Positions 25,093 through 34,264 are shown, numbered from the stretch's first letter. The stretch: DNA of 64,000 nt from Bacteroidota bacterium (GCA_023423405.1 JAFAFR010000014.1:310001-374000); one strand, 5' to 3'. Notes: generated from the sequence alone by a model not told the origin. Numbers and translations: made by a program.

Positions 25093-26758
25093 GCTGCGGA
25101 AGACAGGAAAATGGTTGTTGTATATAACGGGGACATTGCTGGTCCTGCTGCTGGTTTTGTTCGGCTATCTCTATTTTGTATCGCAGGTAGATCCGCCGGT
25201 GGTCACCGACCGCTCGGCCGAAGGCCTGCAGAGAGCCGAGCCCTCGCCGGGATTTTATACACTTGGTCCCAACTGGTTTCGCAAAAGTCGCTCCGGCCTC
25301 TATGAACTGTATGTAGAAGGCGGCGATTTTGAGCGCGGCGTAATCAACGGTAAACTGACGCAGGAGCTGGTGCAAAGACAGGAAGACCATTTCAATGCAC
25401 AGATTGAAAAAATGATTCCTTCGCGTTTTTACCGCCACTTCCTCAAATACTTCATCGGGTGGTTCAACCGCGATCTCGCCCACCAGGTGAAGGAAGAATT
25501 CAAGCGCGAGATCTATGGCATATCGCTGTCTGCCTCTCACCAATACGATTATATCGGTAAGCCCTACCAGCGGTTGCTGAACTACCATGCCGCGCACGAC
25601 ATTGGCCATGCCCTGCAAAGCATGGCCCTGGTAGGCTGCACTTCCTTTGCCACCTGGAACGGCCATTCCGCCGACAGCAGCCTGATCGTCGGGCGCAATT
25701 TTGACTTCTATGTGGGCGATAAATTTGCGGAAGACAAGATCGTTGCGTTTTTTAAGCCAACTAACGGGTATGGTTACATGACGATCACCTGGGGCGGTTT
25801 TACCGGCGCCGTTTCGGGTATGAACGAAAAGGGACTAACGGTCACCATCAACGCCGCAAAAACCGCGATGCCTTCCGGATCCGCCACACCGGTGAGCCTG
25901 GTTGCGAGGGAGATACTGCAGTATGCTTCCAATATCAGCGAGGCCCTGCAGGTAGCCCGCAGCCGCCACATGTTCGTATCCGAATCCTTCCTCGTAGGGT
26001 CGGCGGCTGATAACAAGGCCGTGGTCATTGAAAAAACACCCGATACCCTGGATGTGTATGATCCGCACAAGGATTATATCGTTTGCGCCAACCATTTCCA
26101 GGGCCCTGAGTTGCAGCATTCCGCCGCCAACGAAGAGCAACTGCGGGAAAGCGCTTCGCCTTACCGTTACCAGCGCGTGGAGGCCCTGCTGGCTGAGCGG
26201 CCTAAAAACACCGTGGAACAAACTGCTTCCCTGCTGCGCGATTACAAAGGCCTGAACGGCGCCGATATCGGGTTAGGAAATGAAAAGGCCGTGAACCAGC
26301 TCATTGCCCACCATTCCGTCATTTTTGAACCGGCCAAACGCAAAGTGTGGGTGAGCACGGCGCCCTGGCAACTGGGTCCCTATATCTGTTACGACCTCAC
26401 GCAGGTTCTGGCGCTGCGTGGCCTGCAAACCGATCGTGAAATTGCCGACAGCAGCCTGACCATAGGGGCCGATAGTTTGTTATTTTCGCCGCGGTTCGGC
26501 GATTTCCTCCGCTTTAGGGCATACAAACAACAACTGCTCGACGGCGCAGCGGTGAACCCCGACAGCCTCATAGCAAGCAATCCGGCGTACTACCACAGCT
26601 ATGTGCTGGCCGGTAAGGAAGCCATGCGAACCCGCAACTATGACAAGGCGCTCGGTTATTTTGACAAAGCGCTCAGCCTGGAAATTGCTACCCTGCCCGA
26701 AAGAAAGGCGGTGGAAAACTGGGTGGAAGAGTGCCGAAAAAAACTAGCTGGAAAATGA
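25085..26758 (+). CDS. C45-type Ntn-hydrolase / acyltransferase-like protein, membrane anchored
   Basis: 557 residues from the ATG at 25085. A single N-terminal membrane segment (WLLYITGTLLVLLLVLFGYLYF) anchors a periplasmic domain. Cys185 in LVGCTSFATWN fits the N-terminal nucleophile of C45 acyl-transferase-like proteins after self-cleavage, followed by GRNFDFYVG and GFTGAVSGMNEKGLTV, all typical of the family. The last 60 residues form a TPR-like helix pair (NYDKALGYFDKALSLE). It may cleave or transfer an acyl or amide bond during pigment anchoring. It overlaps acpS by four bases (ATGA). Confidence 0.82.
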   Translation: MPKLRKTGKWLLYITGTLLVLLLVLFGYLYFVSQVDPPVVTDRSAEGLQRAEPSPGFYTLGPNWFRKSRSGLYELYVEGGDFERGVINGKLTQELVQRQEDHFNAQIEKMIPSRFYRHFLKYFIGWFNRDLAHQVKEEFKREIYGISLSASHQYDYIGKPYQRLLNYHAAHDIGHALQSMALVGCTSFATWNGHSADSSLIVGRNFDFYVGDKFAEDKIVAFFKPTNGYGYMTITWGGFTGAVSGMNEKGLTVTINAAKTAMPSGSATPVSLVAREILQYASNISEALQVARSRHMFVSESFLVGSAADNKAVVIEKTPDTLDVYDPHKDYIVCANHFQGPELQHSAANEEQLRESASPYRYQRVEALLAERPKNTVEQTASLLRDYKGLNGADIGLGNEKAVNQLIAHHSVIFEPAKRKVWVSTAPWQLGPYICYDLTQVLALRGLQTDREIADSSLTIGADSLLFSPRFGDFLRFRAYKQQLLDGAAVNPDSLIASNPAYYHSYVLAGKEAMRTRNYDKALGYFDKALSLEIATLPERKAVENWVEECRKKLAGK

Positions 26759-27132
26759 TTCTGGGAACTGGTGTCGATATCATTGAAGTGAACCGGGTTG
26801 GGGAAAAACTGGCCAGGGGCAATGGATTCCGGGAGCTGGTATTTGCGCCGGAAGAAATTGCCTATTGCGAAAAACAGGCCCACCCCGAAGAACATTTTGC
26901 CGCCCGTTTTGCCGCCAAGGAAGCGTTCTTTAAAGCGTTGGGAACCGGCTGGCGCAACGGAACGGCGTTTCATGAAATAGTGGTGGAGCATAACGAAAAC
27001 GGGCAACCGCAAATGAGGCTGACCGGTCAAACTGCTGAAACCCTTTCCGGATCCGGCATCGGCAGGATCCATCTTTCCCTTTCTCACGTGGCGGCCACTG
27101 CTGTGGCCATCGTAATCCTGGAAAAACAATGA
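26755..27132 (+). CDS. acpS: Holo-ACP synthase (4'-phosphopantetheinyl transferase) AcpS
   Basis: 125 residues, the usual AcpS length. The magnesium-binding GVDIIEV is at the start and the second site is RFAAKEAFFKALGTG near residue 55. It attaches 4'-phosphopantetheine from CoA to acyl carrier proteins. Its place inside the pigment operon suggests it serves the two cluster ACPs; whether it is also the housekeeping copy cannot be told from this window. Both ends use ATGA overlaps with neighbours (26755 and 27129). Confidence 0.9.
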   Translation: MILGTGVDIIEVNRVGEKLARGNGFRELVFAPEEIAYCEKQAHPEEHFAARFAAKEAFFKALGTGWRNGTAFHEIVVEHNENGQPQMRLTGQTAETLSGSGIGRIHLSLSHVAATAVAIVILEKQ

Positions 27133-28421
27133 TGTACGATCCCCATATTGCTTTTGAATCCGACACCCTGATCCGCGAAAAGCAGGAAGCCTCCCTGCAG
27201 GCACTGTTGCAGCATGTTTCGGCCCATTCTCCCTTTTACCGCGACTTGTTCCGGGATAAGGGGATCGATGTGGGCAGTATCCGTTCGCTGGATGACCTGC
27301 CGCGTATTCCCACCACTACCAAGGAAGACATACAGTTGCGGAACTGGGATTTTCTGGCCGTGCCACGCCGGCAGATCGCGGAATATATGTCCAGCTCCGG
27401 TACCCTCGGCTCGCCGGTCACCATTGCGCTGACGGCAGCCGACCTGGAGCGGCTGGCCTACAATGAATACAGCTCCTTCCTCACCGCCGGCGGCAGCCCG
27501 GATGATGTGTACCAGCTCATGCTCACCCTCGACCGCCAGTTCATGGCCGGGATCGCCTATTACCTGGGCATCCGGAAACTGGGTGCCGGGCTCGTGCGGG
27601 TGGGGCCCGGCGCTCCCTTCCTGCACTGGGACACCATCCGCCGCGTGCAGCCGACAGTATTGGTGGGTGTTCCCTCCTTCCTGGTAAAGCTGCTGGAATT
27701 CGCGCGGGAGCAGGGTTTCGATCCCAACAGCAGCTCCGTGAAAAGCATTATCTGCATCGGCGAACCCATTCGAAATCAGCAGGGGCAGCTCAACCGGCTG
27801 GGCGAAAGGATCAGCACGGAATGGAATGTGCGTCTGATCAGCACCTATGCCTCCACCGAAATGCAAACGGCCTTTACCGAATGCATCCACGGGCAGGGCG
27901 GGCACCTCAACCCGGAGCTGCTGGTGCTGGAGCTGCTGGACGAAGCCGGCAACCCTGTTCCCGATGGCGAGCCGGGAGAGGTAACGGTTACCACCCTCGG
28001 TGTGGAAGCGATGCCCCTCTTACGGTACCGTACGGGTGATATCTGCATCCGACACCGCGGCCTTTGCGCCTGTGGCCGCCGTACCGACCGCCTCTCGGCC
28101 GTGCTGGGAAGGAAAAAGCAGATGATCAAGCTCAAGGGCACCAGTTTTTATCCACCTGCCCTGTTCGACCTGCTCCATGAGCTGGCCGAAGTGACGGATT
28201 ACGTGGTGGAGCTGCAATCGAACGAATGGGGAACAGACGAAGTGATCCTGCACCTGCAGGTCCAGGAGGCCGGCGAGCAGGCTGGCGGACGCATCCGCGA
28301 GCTGCTGCGTTCGCGCCTGCGCGTGATCCCCGAGATCCGTTTCTGCACACCGCAGGAGATCCACCGGCTGCAGTTCCCGGAGGGCGGGCGCAAAGCGCAA
28401 AAGTTAGTGGATCGACGCTGA
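27129..28421 (+). CDS. Phenylacetate-CoA-ligase-like adenylating enzyme (aryl starter activation)
   Basis: 430 residues. The adenylate-forming core has SSSGTLGSPVTI near residue 87, the acceptor motif STYASTEMQT, and YRTGDICI before the C-terminal lid domain (about 320-430). PaaK-type ligases activate aryl acids as AMP esters and pass them to CoA or, in aryl-polyene pathways, to an ACP. Upstream of an ammonia-lyase that yields a cinnamate-type acid, it is the likely activator of 4-hydroxycinnamate. The start codon overlaps the acpS stop (ATGATG); a second ATG follows directly. Confidence 0.85.
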   Translation: MMYDPHIAFESDTLIREKQEASLQALLQHVSAHSPFYRDLFRDKGIDVGSIRSLDDLPRIPTTTKEDIQLRNWDFLAVPRRQIAEYMSSSGTLGSPVTIALTAADLERLAYNEYSSFLTAGGSPDDVYQLMLTLDRQFMAGIAYYLGIRKLGAGLVRVGPGAPFLHWDTIRRVQPTVLVGVPSFLVKLLEFAREQGFDPNSSSVKSIICIGEPIRNQQGQLNRLGERISTEWNVRLISTYASTEMQTAFTECIHGQGGHLNPELLVLELLDEAGNPVPDGEPGEVTVTTLGVEAMPLLRYRTGDICIRHRGLCACGRRTDRLSAVLGRKKQMIKLKGTSFYPPALFDLLHELAEVTDYVVELQSNEWGTDEVILHLQVQEAGEQAGGRIRELLRSRLRVIPEIRFCTPQEIHRLQFPEGGRKAQKLVDRR

Positions 28422-28429
28422 CCGGGGTC

Positions 28430-28461
28430 TTGGGCGAATCCGGTCTTTATCCCTATTTTTG
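28430..28461 (+). promoter_or_regulatory. Internal promoter before the ammonia-lyase gene
   Basis: TTG (28430-28432), a 21-bp spacer, then TATTTTTG (28454-28461), an exact TAnnTTTG match. It lies in the only sizeable gap (72 bp) of the pigment operon. Transcription would begin about 25 bases before the TTG start of the next gene, so the distal part of the operon may be separately transcribed. Confidence 0.65.
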
Positions 28462-28493
28462 GCACTTTGAAAACTGCCCAATAAACGTAGACA

Positions 28494-30068
28494 TTGATTA
28501 CCGAACAACATTTATCCTTATCTGATTTCAAGGAGATTGTGTACGACGAAAAGCCCGTCTCCATTGCTGCAGCCGTACTGGAAAAAGTGGCGAAAAACCA
28601 CGACTTTCTGAAAGGATTTGCTTCTAATAAGATCATTTACGGCATCAATACCGGCTTTGGTCCTATGGCCCAGTACCGTATCAGCGAATCGAACCTGGTC
28701 GAACTGCAATACAATCTCATCCGCAGCCATTGTTCCGGCAGCGGCAAGCCGGTAGAACCGGTGCTCGTAAGAGGCCTTTTGCTGGCGCGATTGAACAATT
28801 TCCTGCAGGGTTATTCGGGGGTGCATCCTGAACTGGTGGAACTGCTGGTAGCGTTGCTCAACAAAAAAGTATACCCGGTCATTTACGAACACGGTGGCGT
28901 GGGCGCCAGCGGCGACCTGGTGCAACTGGCCCACCTGGCCCTGAGCCTGATCGGCGAGGGCGAGGTATGGTACCAGAACCAGATCCGCTCCACGGCCGAA
29001 GTATTTGCCGAACTGAATATCAAACCCCTGTCCATCCACGTGCGCGAAGGCCTGGCCCTTATCAATGGCACATCGGCCATGACGGGCATCGCCATGATCA
29101 ACCTGCTGCAGGCGAAAAAACTGCTGGAATGGTCGGTATTGCTAAGCGCCATGACCAACGAGGTAGTGGAGGCTTACGACGACCACTTCTCCCATGAGCT
29201 GAACCACGTAAAACACCACCCGGGTCAGCAAATTGTGGCGGCCATGCTGCGCGGGTTGCTGAACAACAGCCAGATGATCCGCAGCCGCAAAAAACACCTC
29301 TACGAAGGGGATAAGATGGACCAGGACGTGTTTGAAGACAAGGTGCAGGAGTACTATTCGCTCCGGTGCATTACCCAGGTGCTGGGACCCATACACGATA
29401 CCATTGCGCAGGCAGAAAAAGTGATTGTGGCCGAGTTCAACTCGGTGAACGACAACCCCATCATCGATCACGAAAATGCCAATATTTTCCACGGCGGCAA
29501 TTTCCACGGCGATTATATATCGCTTGAAATGGACAAGCTGAAGATCGCCATCACCAAATTATCCATGCTCAGCGAGCGCCAGCTCAACTACCTGCTGAAT
29601 GCAAAGCTGAACGAGAAATTCCCGCCCTTCCTCAACCTCGGAACCCTGGGATTGAATTTCGGCATGCAGGGCATGCAGTTCACGGCTACCAGTACGGTGG
29701 CGGAGAACCAGACCTATTCCATGCCCATGTATATTCACAGCATTCCTAACAACAACGACAACCAGGACATCGTAAGCATGGGCTGCAACGCTGCTTTGCT
29801 GACCCGGCGGGTGATCGGCAATTCCTTTGAAGTGCTGGCCATTCAAACCATGACCATTCTGCAGGCAGTGGACTACCTCGATTGCACCGGCAGGATGGCC
29901 AGCGCCACCCTGGGCATGTATCGCGAACTCAGGGCTATGTTCCCGGTGTTTGCAGACGATAAGCCGCGGTACAAGGAGCTGGAGAAAATCAAAAAATATT
30001 TTGAATCGGCAGATCCGGTGGTCTCCAATTCCCAGAAGACAGGCAGCAGCGCCGCCGTCCTGGCCTAA
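28494..30068 (+). CDS. HAL/PAL/TAL-family aromatic amino acid ammonia-lyase (probable tyrosine ammonia-lyase)
   Basis: 524 residues, beginning with TTG at 28494; no ATG is near. The MIO cofactor forms from Ala138-Ser139-Gly140 in GGVGASGDL. The catalytic Tyr49 lies in YGINTGFGP, and the end has FEVLAIQTMTILQAVD. It would remove ammonia from tyrosine to give 4-hydroxycinnamate, the aryl starter of flexirubins. The residues that set substrate choice read Ser78-His79 (RSHCSG), as in histidine ammonia-lyases. The tyrosine assignment therefore rests on cluster context (no hut genes nearby) rather than on that site. A good promoter lies 33 bp upstream. Confidence 0.88.
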   Translation: MITEQHLSLSDFKEIVYDEKPVSIAAAVLEKVAKNHDFLKGFASNKIIYGINTGFGPMAQYRISESNLVELQYNLIRSHCSGSGKPVEPVLVRGLLLARLNNFLQGYSGVHPELVELLVALLNKKVYPVIYEHGGVGASGDLVQLAHLALSLIGEGEVWYQNQIRSTAEVFAELNIKPLSIHVREGLALINGTSAMTGIAMINLLQAKKLLEWSVLLSAMTNEVVEAYDDHFSHELNHVKHHPGQQIVAAMLRGLLNNSQMIRSRKKHLYEGDKMDQDVFEDKVQEYYSLRCITQVLGPIHDTIAQAEKVIVAEFNSVNDNPIIDHENANIFHGGNFHGDYISLEMDKLKIAITKLSMLSERQLNYLLNAKLNEKFPPFLNLGTLGLNFGMQGMQFTATSTVAENQTYSMPMYIHSIPNNNDNQDIVSMGCNAALLTRRVIGNSFEVLAIQTMTILQAVDYLDCTGRMASATLGMYRELRAMFPVFADDKPRYKELEKIKKYFESADPVVSNSQKTGSSAAVLA

Positions 30069-30085
30069 GTTTAAATCAAGTCCAG

Positions 30086-30823
30086 ATGCAAGGTAAAAAG
30101 TCAGTGCTCGTCACCGGCGGGTCGCGTGGTATAGGAAGGGCTATATGCGTAAAAATGGCCGGTAGCGGTCTGTACGTGCTCATCAATTACAAAGGCAATA
30201 AAGAAGCGGCGGAAGAAACCCTGGCCCTGGTGCGTGCAGCCGGCGGTGAGGGAGAATTGCTTCCCTTCGATGTCAGCGATGCCGCACAGGTCAGAGCCGT
30301 GCTGGGCGACTATATCGAAAAACACCCCGGACGACCCATCGAGGTGCTGGTGAACAATGCCGGCATCAAGGATGATACGCTGATGATGTGGATGAAGGAC
30401 GAACAGTGGTCGAATGTGAGAAGCACCAGCCTGGATGGGTTTTTTTATGTGACCCGCGAAGTGCTGAGTGGTATGCTACAGCGCCGGTCGGGCCGCATCG
30501 TCAACGTGGTGTCGCTGTCGGGCTTAAAAGGTATGGCGGGTCAAACCAATTATTCCGCCGCCAAGGCAGGTGTGATCGGCGCTACCAAGGCGCTGGCGCA
30601 GGAGATCGGCAAGCGGGGCGTAACCGTGAACGCGGTGGCGCCCGGCTTTATAAAGACCGATATGACAGGCGACCTGAACGAGAAAGAACTCAGGGCCATG
30701 ATCCCGGTGCAACGCTTTGGTGAACCGGAAGAAGTGGCCCATGCTGTGGCATTTCTTGCTTCCCCGGAATCGGGTTATATTACAGGAGTAGTTTTATCTG
30801 TAAACGGAGGATTATATACATAG
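30086..30823 (+). CDS. FabG-like 3-oxoacyl-ACP reductase (SDR)
   Basis: 245 residues, classical SDR. The cofactor motif is TGGSRGIG near residue 10, the NNAG motif is at about 90, and the catalytic Ser (VVSLSG) and Tyr-Lys (NYSAAKAG) lie near 140 and 153. It should reduce the 3-keto group after each condensation, using NADPH. It lies 17 bp after the ammonia-lyase and 6 bp before a ketosynthase, so it belongs to polyene chain building rather than general fatty-acid synthesis. Confidence 0.9.
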   Translation: MQGKKSVLVTGGSRGIGRAICVKMAGSGLYVLINYKGNKEAAEETLALVRAAGGEGELLPFDVSDAAQVRAVLGDYIEKHPGRPIEVLVNNAGIKDDTLMMWMKDEQWSNVRSTSLDGFFYVTREVLSGMLQRRSGRIVNVVSLSGLKGMAGQTNYSAAKAGVIGATKALAQEIGKRGVTVNAVAPGFIKTDMTGDLNEKELRAMIPVQRFGEPEEVAHAVAFLASPESGYITGVVLSVNGGLYT

Positions 30824-30829
30824 GCTGGT

Positions 30830-32053
30830 ATGAACAGAGTGGTGATAACAGGTATGGGGATCTATTCCTGCATTGGCAAGAACAGGGAAGAGGTGAGGCA
30901 GTCGCTGTTTGAAGGCAGGTCGGGTATTATCCTGGATCCGGAGCGCAAGGCTTTCGGTTATAGGTCGGGGTTAACCGGTTATGTGGACCGCCCCAATCTC
31001 AAAGGAGTCCTCGACCGCCGGGCAAGGATCATGCTGCCTGAGCAGGGAGAATACGCTTATATGGCTACCTGCGAAGCCCTGGAACAGGCCGGTATTACAG
31101 AAGACATGCTGCATGCCCGCGAAATAGGCGTGCTGTATGGCAACGACAGTTCGGCCGAGCCGGTGGTGGCAGCTACCGATCTCATCCGTGAGAAAAAAGA
31201 TACCACGCTGCTGGGCTCGGGATCTGTTTTTCAAACCATGAACAGTACGGTGACCATGAACCTGGCCACCATTTTTCACCTCAAGGGCATCAATTTGACG
31301 GTCAGTGCGGCCTGCGCAAGCGGTTCACATTCGATTGGACTGGGGTATCATTTCATCAAGACCGGTCTGCAGGATATGGTGATCTGCGGCGGCGCCCAGG
31401 AACTGAACATCTATTCGATGGGCAATTTTGATGCGCTCTCGGCGTTTTCGATCCGCGAAAGCGAACCCACCCATGCCAGCCGGCCCTTCGATCGCAACAG
31501 GGATGGCCTGATACCAAGCGGCGGTGCTGCAACGGTGATCCTGGAGAGCCTTGAGTCGGCGCTGGCCCGCGGCGCAGCCATCCTGGGCGAGGTGGTGGGC
31601 TATGGGTTTTCTTCCAACGGCGGACATATTTCCAACCCCACGGTATGGGGACCGGTAAAGGCCCTGCGCATGGCCCTGCAGGATGCGGGACTGGAACCCG
31701 GCGCCATCCAGTACATCAATGCGCATGCTACGTCTACGCCTGCGGGCGACGCCAGTGAAGCGAAAGCGATAGACGAAGTGTTCTCCGCCAGCCGGCCTTA
31801 TGTCAGTTCCACCAAAAGCATGACAGGTCATGAATGCTGGATGGCAGGCGCCAGCGAAATTGTATATTCAATGTTGATGATGGAGTATGGATTCATCGCA
31901 CCAAATATTAATTTTGAGGAACCGGACGAGGATTCGGCCAAATTGAATATCGTGAGTAAAACCATCAGCCAGGAATTCGATTGCTTTCTTTCCAATTCTT
32001 TTGGGTTCGGAGGCACCAATTCTTCGCTGGTTATTAAGAAGTATCATCCCTAA
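30830..32053 (+). CDS. Beta-ketoacyl-ACP synthase (active KS 1)
   Basis: 407 residues. The complete Cys-His-His site is present: Cys162 in SAACASGSHS, His in NAHATSTPAGD, and His in KSMTGHECWMAG; the C-terminal signature is NSFGFGGTNSS. It condenses malonyl-ACP with an acyl-ACP. It is one of three active ketosynthases of the pigment cluster and, lying between ketoreductase and ACP, may be the main chain-extending enzyme. The TGHECWMAGASE block differs from housekeeping FabF (usually GHLLGAAG), as in aryl-polyene KS enzymes. Confidence 0.9.
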   Translation: MNRVVITGMGIYSCIGKNREEVRQSLFEGRSGIILDPERKAFGYRSGLTGYVDRPNLKGVLDRRARIMLPEQGEYAYMATCEALEQAGITEDMLHAREIGVLYGNDSSAEPVVAATDLIREKKDTTLLGSGSVFQTMNSTVTMNLATIFHLKGINLTVSAACASGSHSIGLGYHFIKTGLQDMVICGGAQELNIYSMGNFDALSAFSIRESEPTHASRPFDRNRDGLIPSGGAATVILESLESALARGAAILGEVVGYGFSSNGGHISNPTVWGPVKALRMALQDAGLEPGAIQYINAHATSTPAGDASEAKAIDEVFSASRPYVSSTKSMTGHECWMAGASEIVYSMLMMEYGFIAPNINFEEPDEDSAKLNIVSKTISQEFDCFLSNSFGFGGTNSSLVIKKYHP

Positions 32054-32063
32054 ATGAACCGAC

Positions 32064-32318
32064 ATGGCTACTGAACTGATTGAGAAAATTAACCGTTTCC
32101 TGGCTGCAGAATTTGAAGTGGAAATCGATGCCATCCAGGCTGATGCCAATATGAAAGAGACGCTGGACCTGGACAGCCTCGACTACATTGACATGGTAGT
32201 GGTTATTGAAAACAATTTCGGCTTCAAAGTGAAACCGGAAGATTTCACAGGCATCCATACTTTCCAGGATTTTTACAACTACGTGCATCAACGCATCAAC
32301 GCTAAAGAGTTGGTATAA
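32064..32318 (+). CDS. Acyl carrier protein (ACP 1)
   Basis: 84 residues. The phosphopantetheine serine is Ser38 in LDLDSLDYIDMVV. Acidic helices on both sides are typical of type II ACPs. It carries the growing polyene chain for the cluster ketosynthases. The stop codon overlaps the ATG of the acyltransferase gene (TAATG). Confidence 0.92.
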   Translation: MATELIEKINRFLAAEFEVEIDAIQADANMKETLDLDSLDYIDMVVVIENNFGFKVKPEDFTGIHTFQDFYNYVHQRINAKELV

Positions 32319-33214
32319 TGCCCGAATGGAAGGGAAAGTCCAGGGCCACCCCGCTGGGCTACCGGATCTTCGTTTGGGTATTGCGCAATTTTGGAACCCG
32401 TATTGCTTACCAGCTCCTGCATGCAGTAACCTGGTACTATTGTTTCTTTTCACCCGCAACTACCCGGAACCTTTACTATTATTTTCACCGGCGGTTGGGT
32501 TATGGAAAAGCGAAGACCTGGCGATCGATCTACCGGAACTATTACTGTTTCGGACAAACGCTGATTGATAAGATCGCCGTGCAGGCTGGGTTGGAAACAC
32601 CCTTTTCTTTTGACTTCGAGGGAGAGGAGGGGCTGCGGCAAATGGTGAGAGAGGGCAGGGGCGGACTGCTGATCAGCGGACATGTCGGCAACTGGGAAGT
32701 GGCCGGTCACCTGCTGAAAAGGCTGGAAACTCCCATCAACGTGGTAATGTACGATGGCGAGGATGAGCAGATCAAGGCTTATCTTGAATCTGTGACCGGT
32801 GGCAGAAACATGAAGCTGATACTGATTAAGGAAGATCTTTCCCATATATTCGCCATTCACGCAGCCCTGGAAGCCAACGAACTGGTTTGTATGCATGCCG
32901 ACCGCTATGTGGAAGGAAATAAAACCAATTCCGCCGTCTTCCTGGGCAAACGCGCCGATTTTCCTTCCGGACCCTTTATCCTGGCGGCCAGGTTCAATGT
33001 GCCGGTTTCCTATGTGTTCGCCTTTAAGGAAACGGCTTCGCATTATCACCTCTATGCCAGCGACCCGGTGAATTATGCCGCGGAAGAAAAAAAGGGCCGG
33101 GAAGAAAAGATCTTAAACGATTTTGTAGCCGAAATGACCAAAAGAACCGGGCAATACCCTTTGCAGTGGTTCAACTATTTTGATTTCTGGAAAGACCATG
33201 CTGGTAAACATTGA
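32318..33214 (+). CDS. LpxL/HtrB-like lysophospholipid acyltransferase
   Basis: 298 residues. The catalytic HX4E motif is His122-Glu127 in SGHVGNWE, with a conserved HADRYVEGN segment later, as in the LpxL/MsbB family. An N-terminal hydrophobic segment (FVWVLRNFG) suggests membrane association. It probably transfers the finished aryl-polyene acyl chain from ACP to a lipid acceptor, as proposed for aryl-polyene clusters; the acceptor is unknown. Its 3' end overlaps the next gene by 17 bp. Confidence 0.85.
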   Translation: MPEWKGKSRATPLGYRIFVWVLRNFGTRIAYQLLHAVTWYYCFFSPATTRNLYYYFHRRLGYGKAKTWRSIYRNYYCFGQTLIDKIAVQAGLETPFSFDFEGEEGLRQMVREGRGGLLISGHVGNWEVAGHLLKRLETPINVVMYDGEDEQIKAYLESVTGGRNMKLILIKEDLSHIFAIHAALEANELVCMHADRYVEGNKTNSAVFLGKRADFPSGPFILAARFNVPVSYVFAFKETASHYHLYASDPVNYAAEEKKGREEKILNDFVAEMTKRTGQYPLQWFNYFDFWKDHAGKH

Positions 33215-33623
33215 CCATATAACCGACCTGATTCCGCAACGATCGCCCTTTGTGATGATCGATGCACTTGCCTACCAGGAAGAGCATCGTACCGGAACGC
33301 AGTTCCGCATTCGGGAAGACAATTTATTTTTGCGGAACGGCCGGCTCGAAGCAGTGGCGCTGGTGGAAAATATTGCCCAGACAGCCGCTGCGGCTGCAGG
33401 ATACAAAGCTGTTCAAAGCGGGGGAAAAGTGCTGGTGGGTTTTATAGGCGCCATCAAAAACCTGGAAATAGTTGACCTCCCGGTTGCCGGCGACCTGCTG
33501 GAAACGGAAACCTGTGAATTACAATCCATACTCAATGTTTCTTCGGTGGAAGGCAAAGTGTTCTGTGGCGGAAAACTGCTGGCCCGGGCAGAGATGAAAA
33601 TTTTTATGCAACCCGATCCATAA
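33198..33623 (+). CDS. ApeP-like hotdog dehydratase lacking the usual catalytic His motif
   Basis: 141 residues from the ATG at 33198. The hotdog fold is supported by LIPQRSPFVMIDAL at the start and by VENIAQTAAAAAGY in the central helix, where Glu57 matches the FabZ catalytic acid. The FabZ/FabA HFP...P motif that supplies the catalytic His is absent; the segment reads LFLRNGRLEAVAL. It resembles ApeP-type proteins, which pair with an ApeI-type dehydratase, and such a partner is present at 43302. It may be a partner subunit rather than a stand-alone enzyme. Confidence 0.75.
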   Translation: MLVNIDHITDLIPQRSPFVMIDALAYQEEHRTGTQFRIREDNLFLRNGRLEAVALVENIAQTAAAAAGYKAVQSGGKVLVGFIGAIKNLEIVDLPVAGDLLETETCELQSILNVSSVEGKVFCGGKLLARAEMKIFMQPDP

Positions 33624-33640
33624 TTTAAAACCATCCAGAA

Positions 33641-34264
33641 ATGAAAAAGATTTTCCAGGTCCTGATGCTGGCGCTGCCCCTGGTGGCGATGAATAACCTG
33701 ATGGCCCAAAGCAGGCTGGCCAAAGATGCGCCTATTACGTATCTCGGTGTGGACTTTACAGGCGTTCGGGTGATCAACGAAGCTTCTACCACCGCCGCCG
33801 ATGTAAAAGCCCGCCATTTTGCCGGCATAAACCAGTTGCTGTTGAATGAACCAAAAAAATTCGACTGGGCAGGTGCGCTCGGAACATCTAATATCACCAA
33901 CGACCTTTCCCTCGTAACGGCACGTAACGAAAAAGTGGATGAAAAGACCCTTTTTTCCACCAAACTGGAAGACGAGAAAAGACTGTCTGAAGCCGATATT
34001 GCCAAAATGGTTTCCCAGTATAATTTTTCCGGTAAGAAAGGAACGGGGCTGATCGTATTCATGGAATCGATGAGCAAGACCTCCGAGAATGGCAGCATGT
34101 GGGTAACCTTTGTGGACATGGATACCAAAAAAGTGCTGCTTACCGAGCGTATGGCAGGCAAGGCCCAGGGTTTTGGCTTCCGCAATTACTATTCTTACAC
34201 CATTTATAAAGTGATCCAGGATATCAAAAAGAACAAGATAGCCGGATGGCGTAACCAGATATGA
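33641..34264 (+). CDS. Secreted protein of the pigment cluster, unknown function
   Basis: 207 residues. Signal peptide KKIFQVLMLALPLVAM...LMAQ, so it is exported. The mature part is mixed polar and charged, with a WVTFVDMDTKKVLLTERM segment, and resembles no family that can be named. Uncharacterised secreted proteins of this kind occur in flexirubin clusters, so a role in pigment transfer across the periplasm is plausible but unproven. It overlaps the thioesterase gene by four bases. Confidence 0.6.
   Translation: MKKIFQVLMLALPLVAMNNLMAQSRLAKDAPITYLGVDFTGVRVINEASTTAADVKARHFAGINQLLLNEPKKFDWAGALGTSNITNDLSLVTARNEKVDEKTLFSTKLEDEKRLSEADIAKMVSQYNFSGKKGTGLIVFMESMSKTSENGSMWVTFVDMDTKKVLLTERMAGKAQGFGFRNYYSYTIYKVIQDIKKNKIAGWRNQI

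Noticed and set aside
28494..30068. Ammonia-lyase considered as HutH of histidine breakdown
   Set aside because: There is no hutU, hutI or hutG nearby, while the ligase and polyene genes adjoin it; the Ser-His pair alone does not decide.
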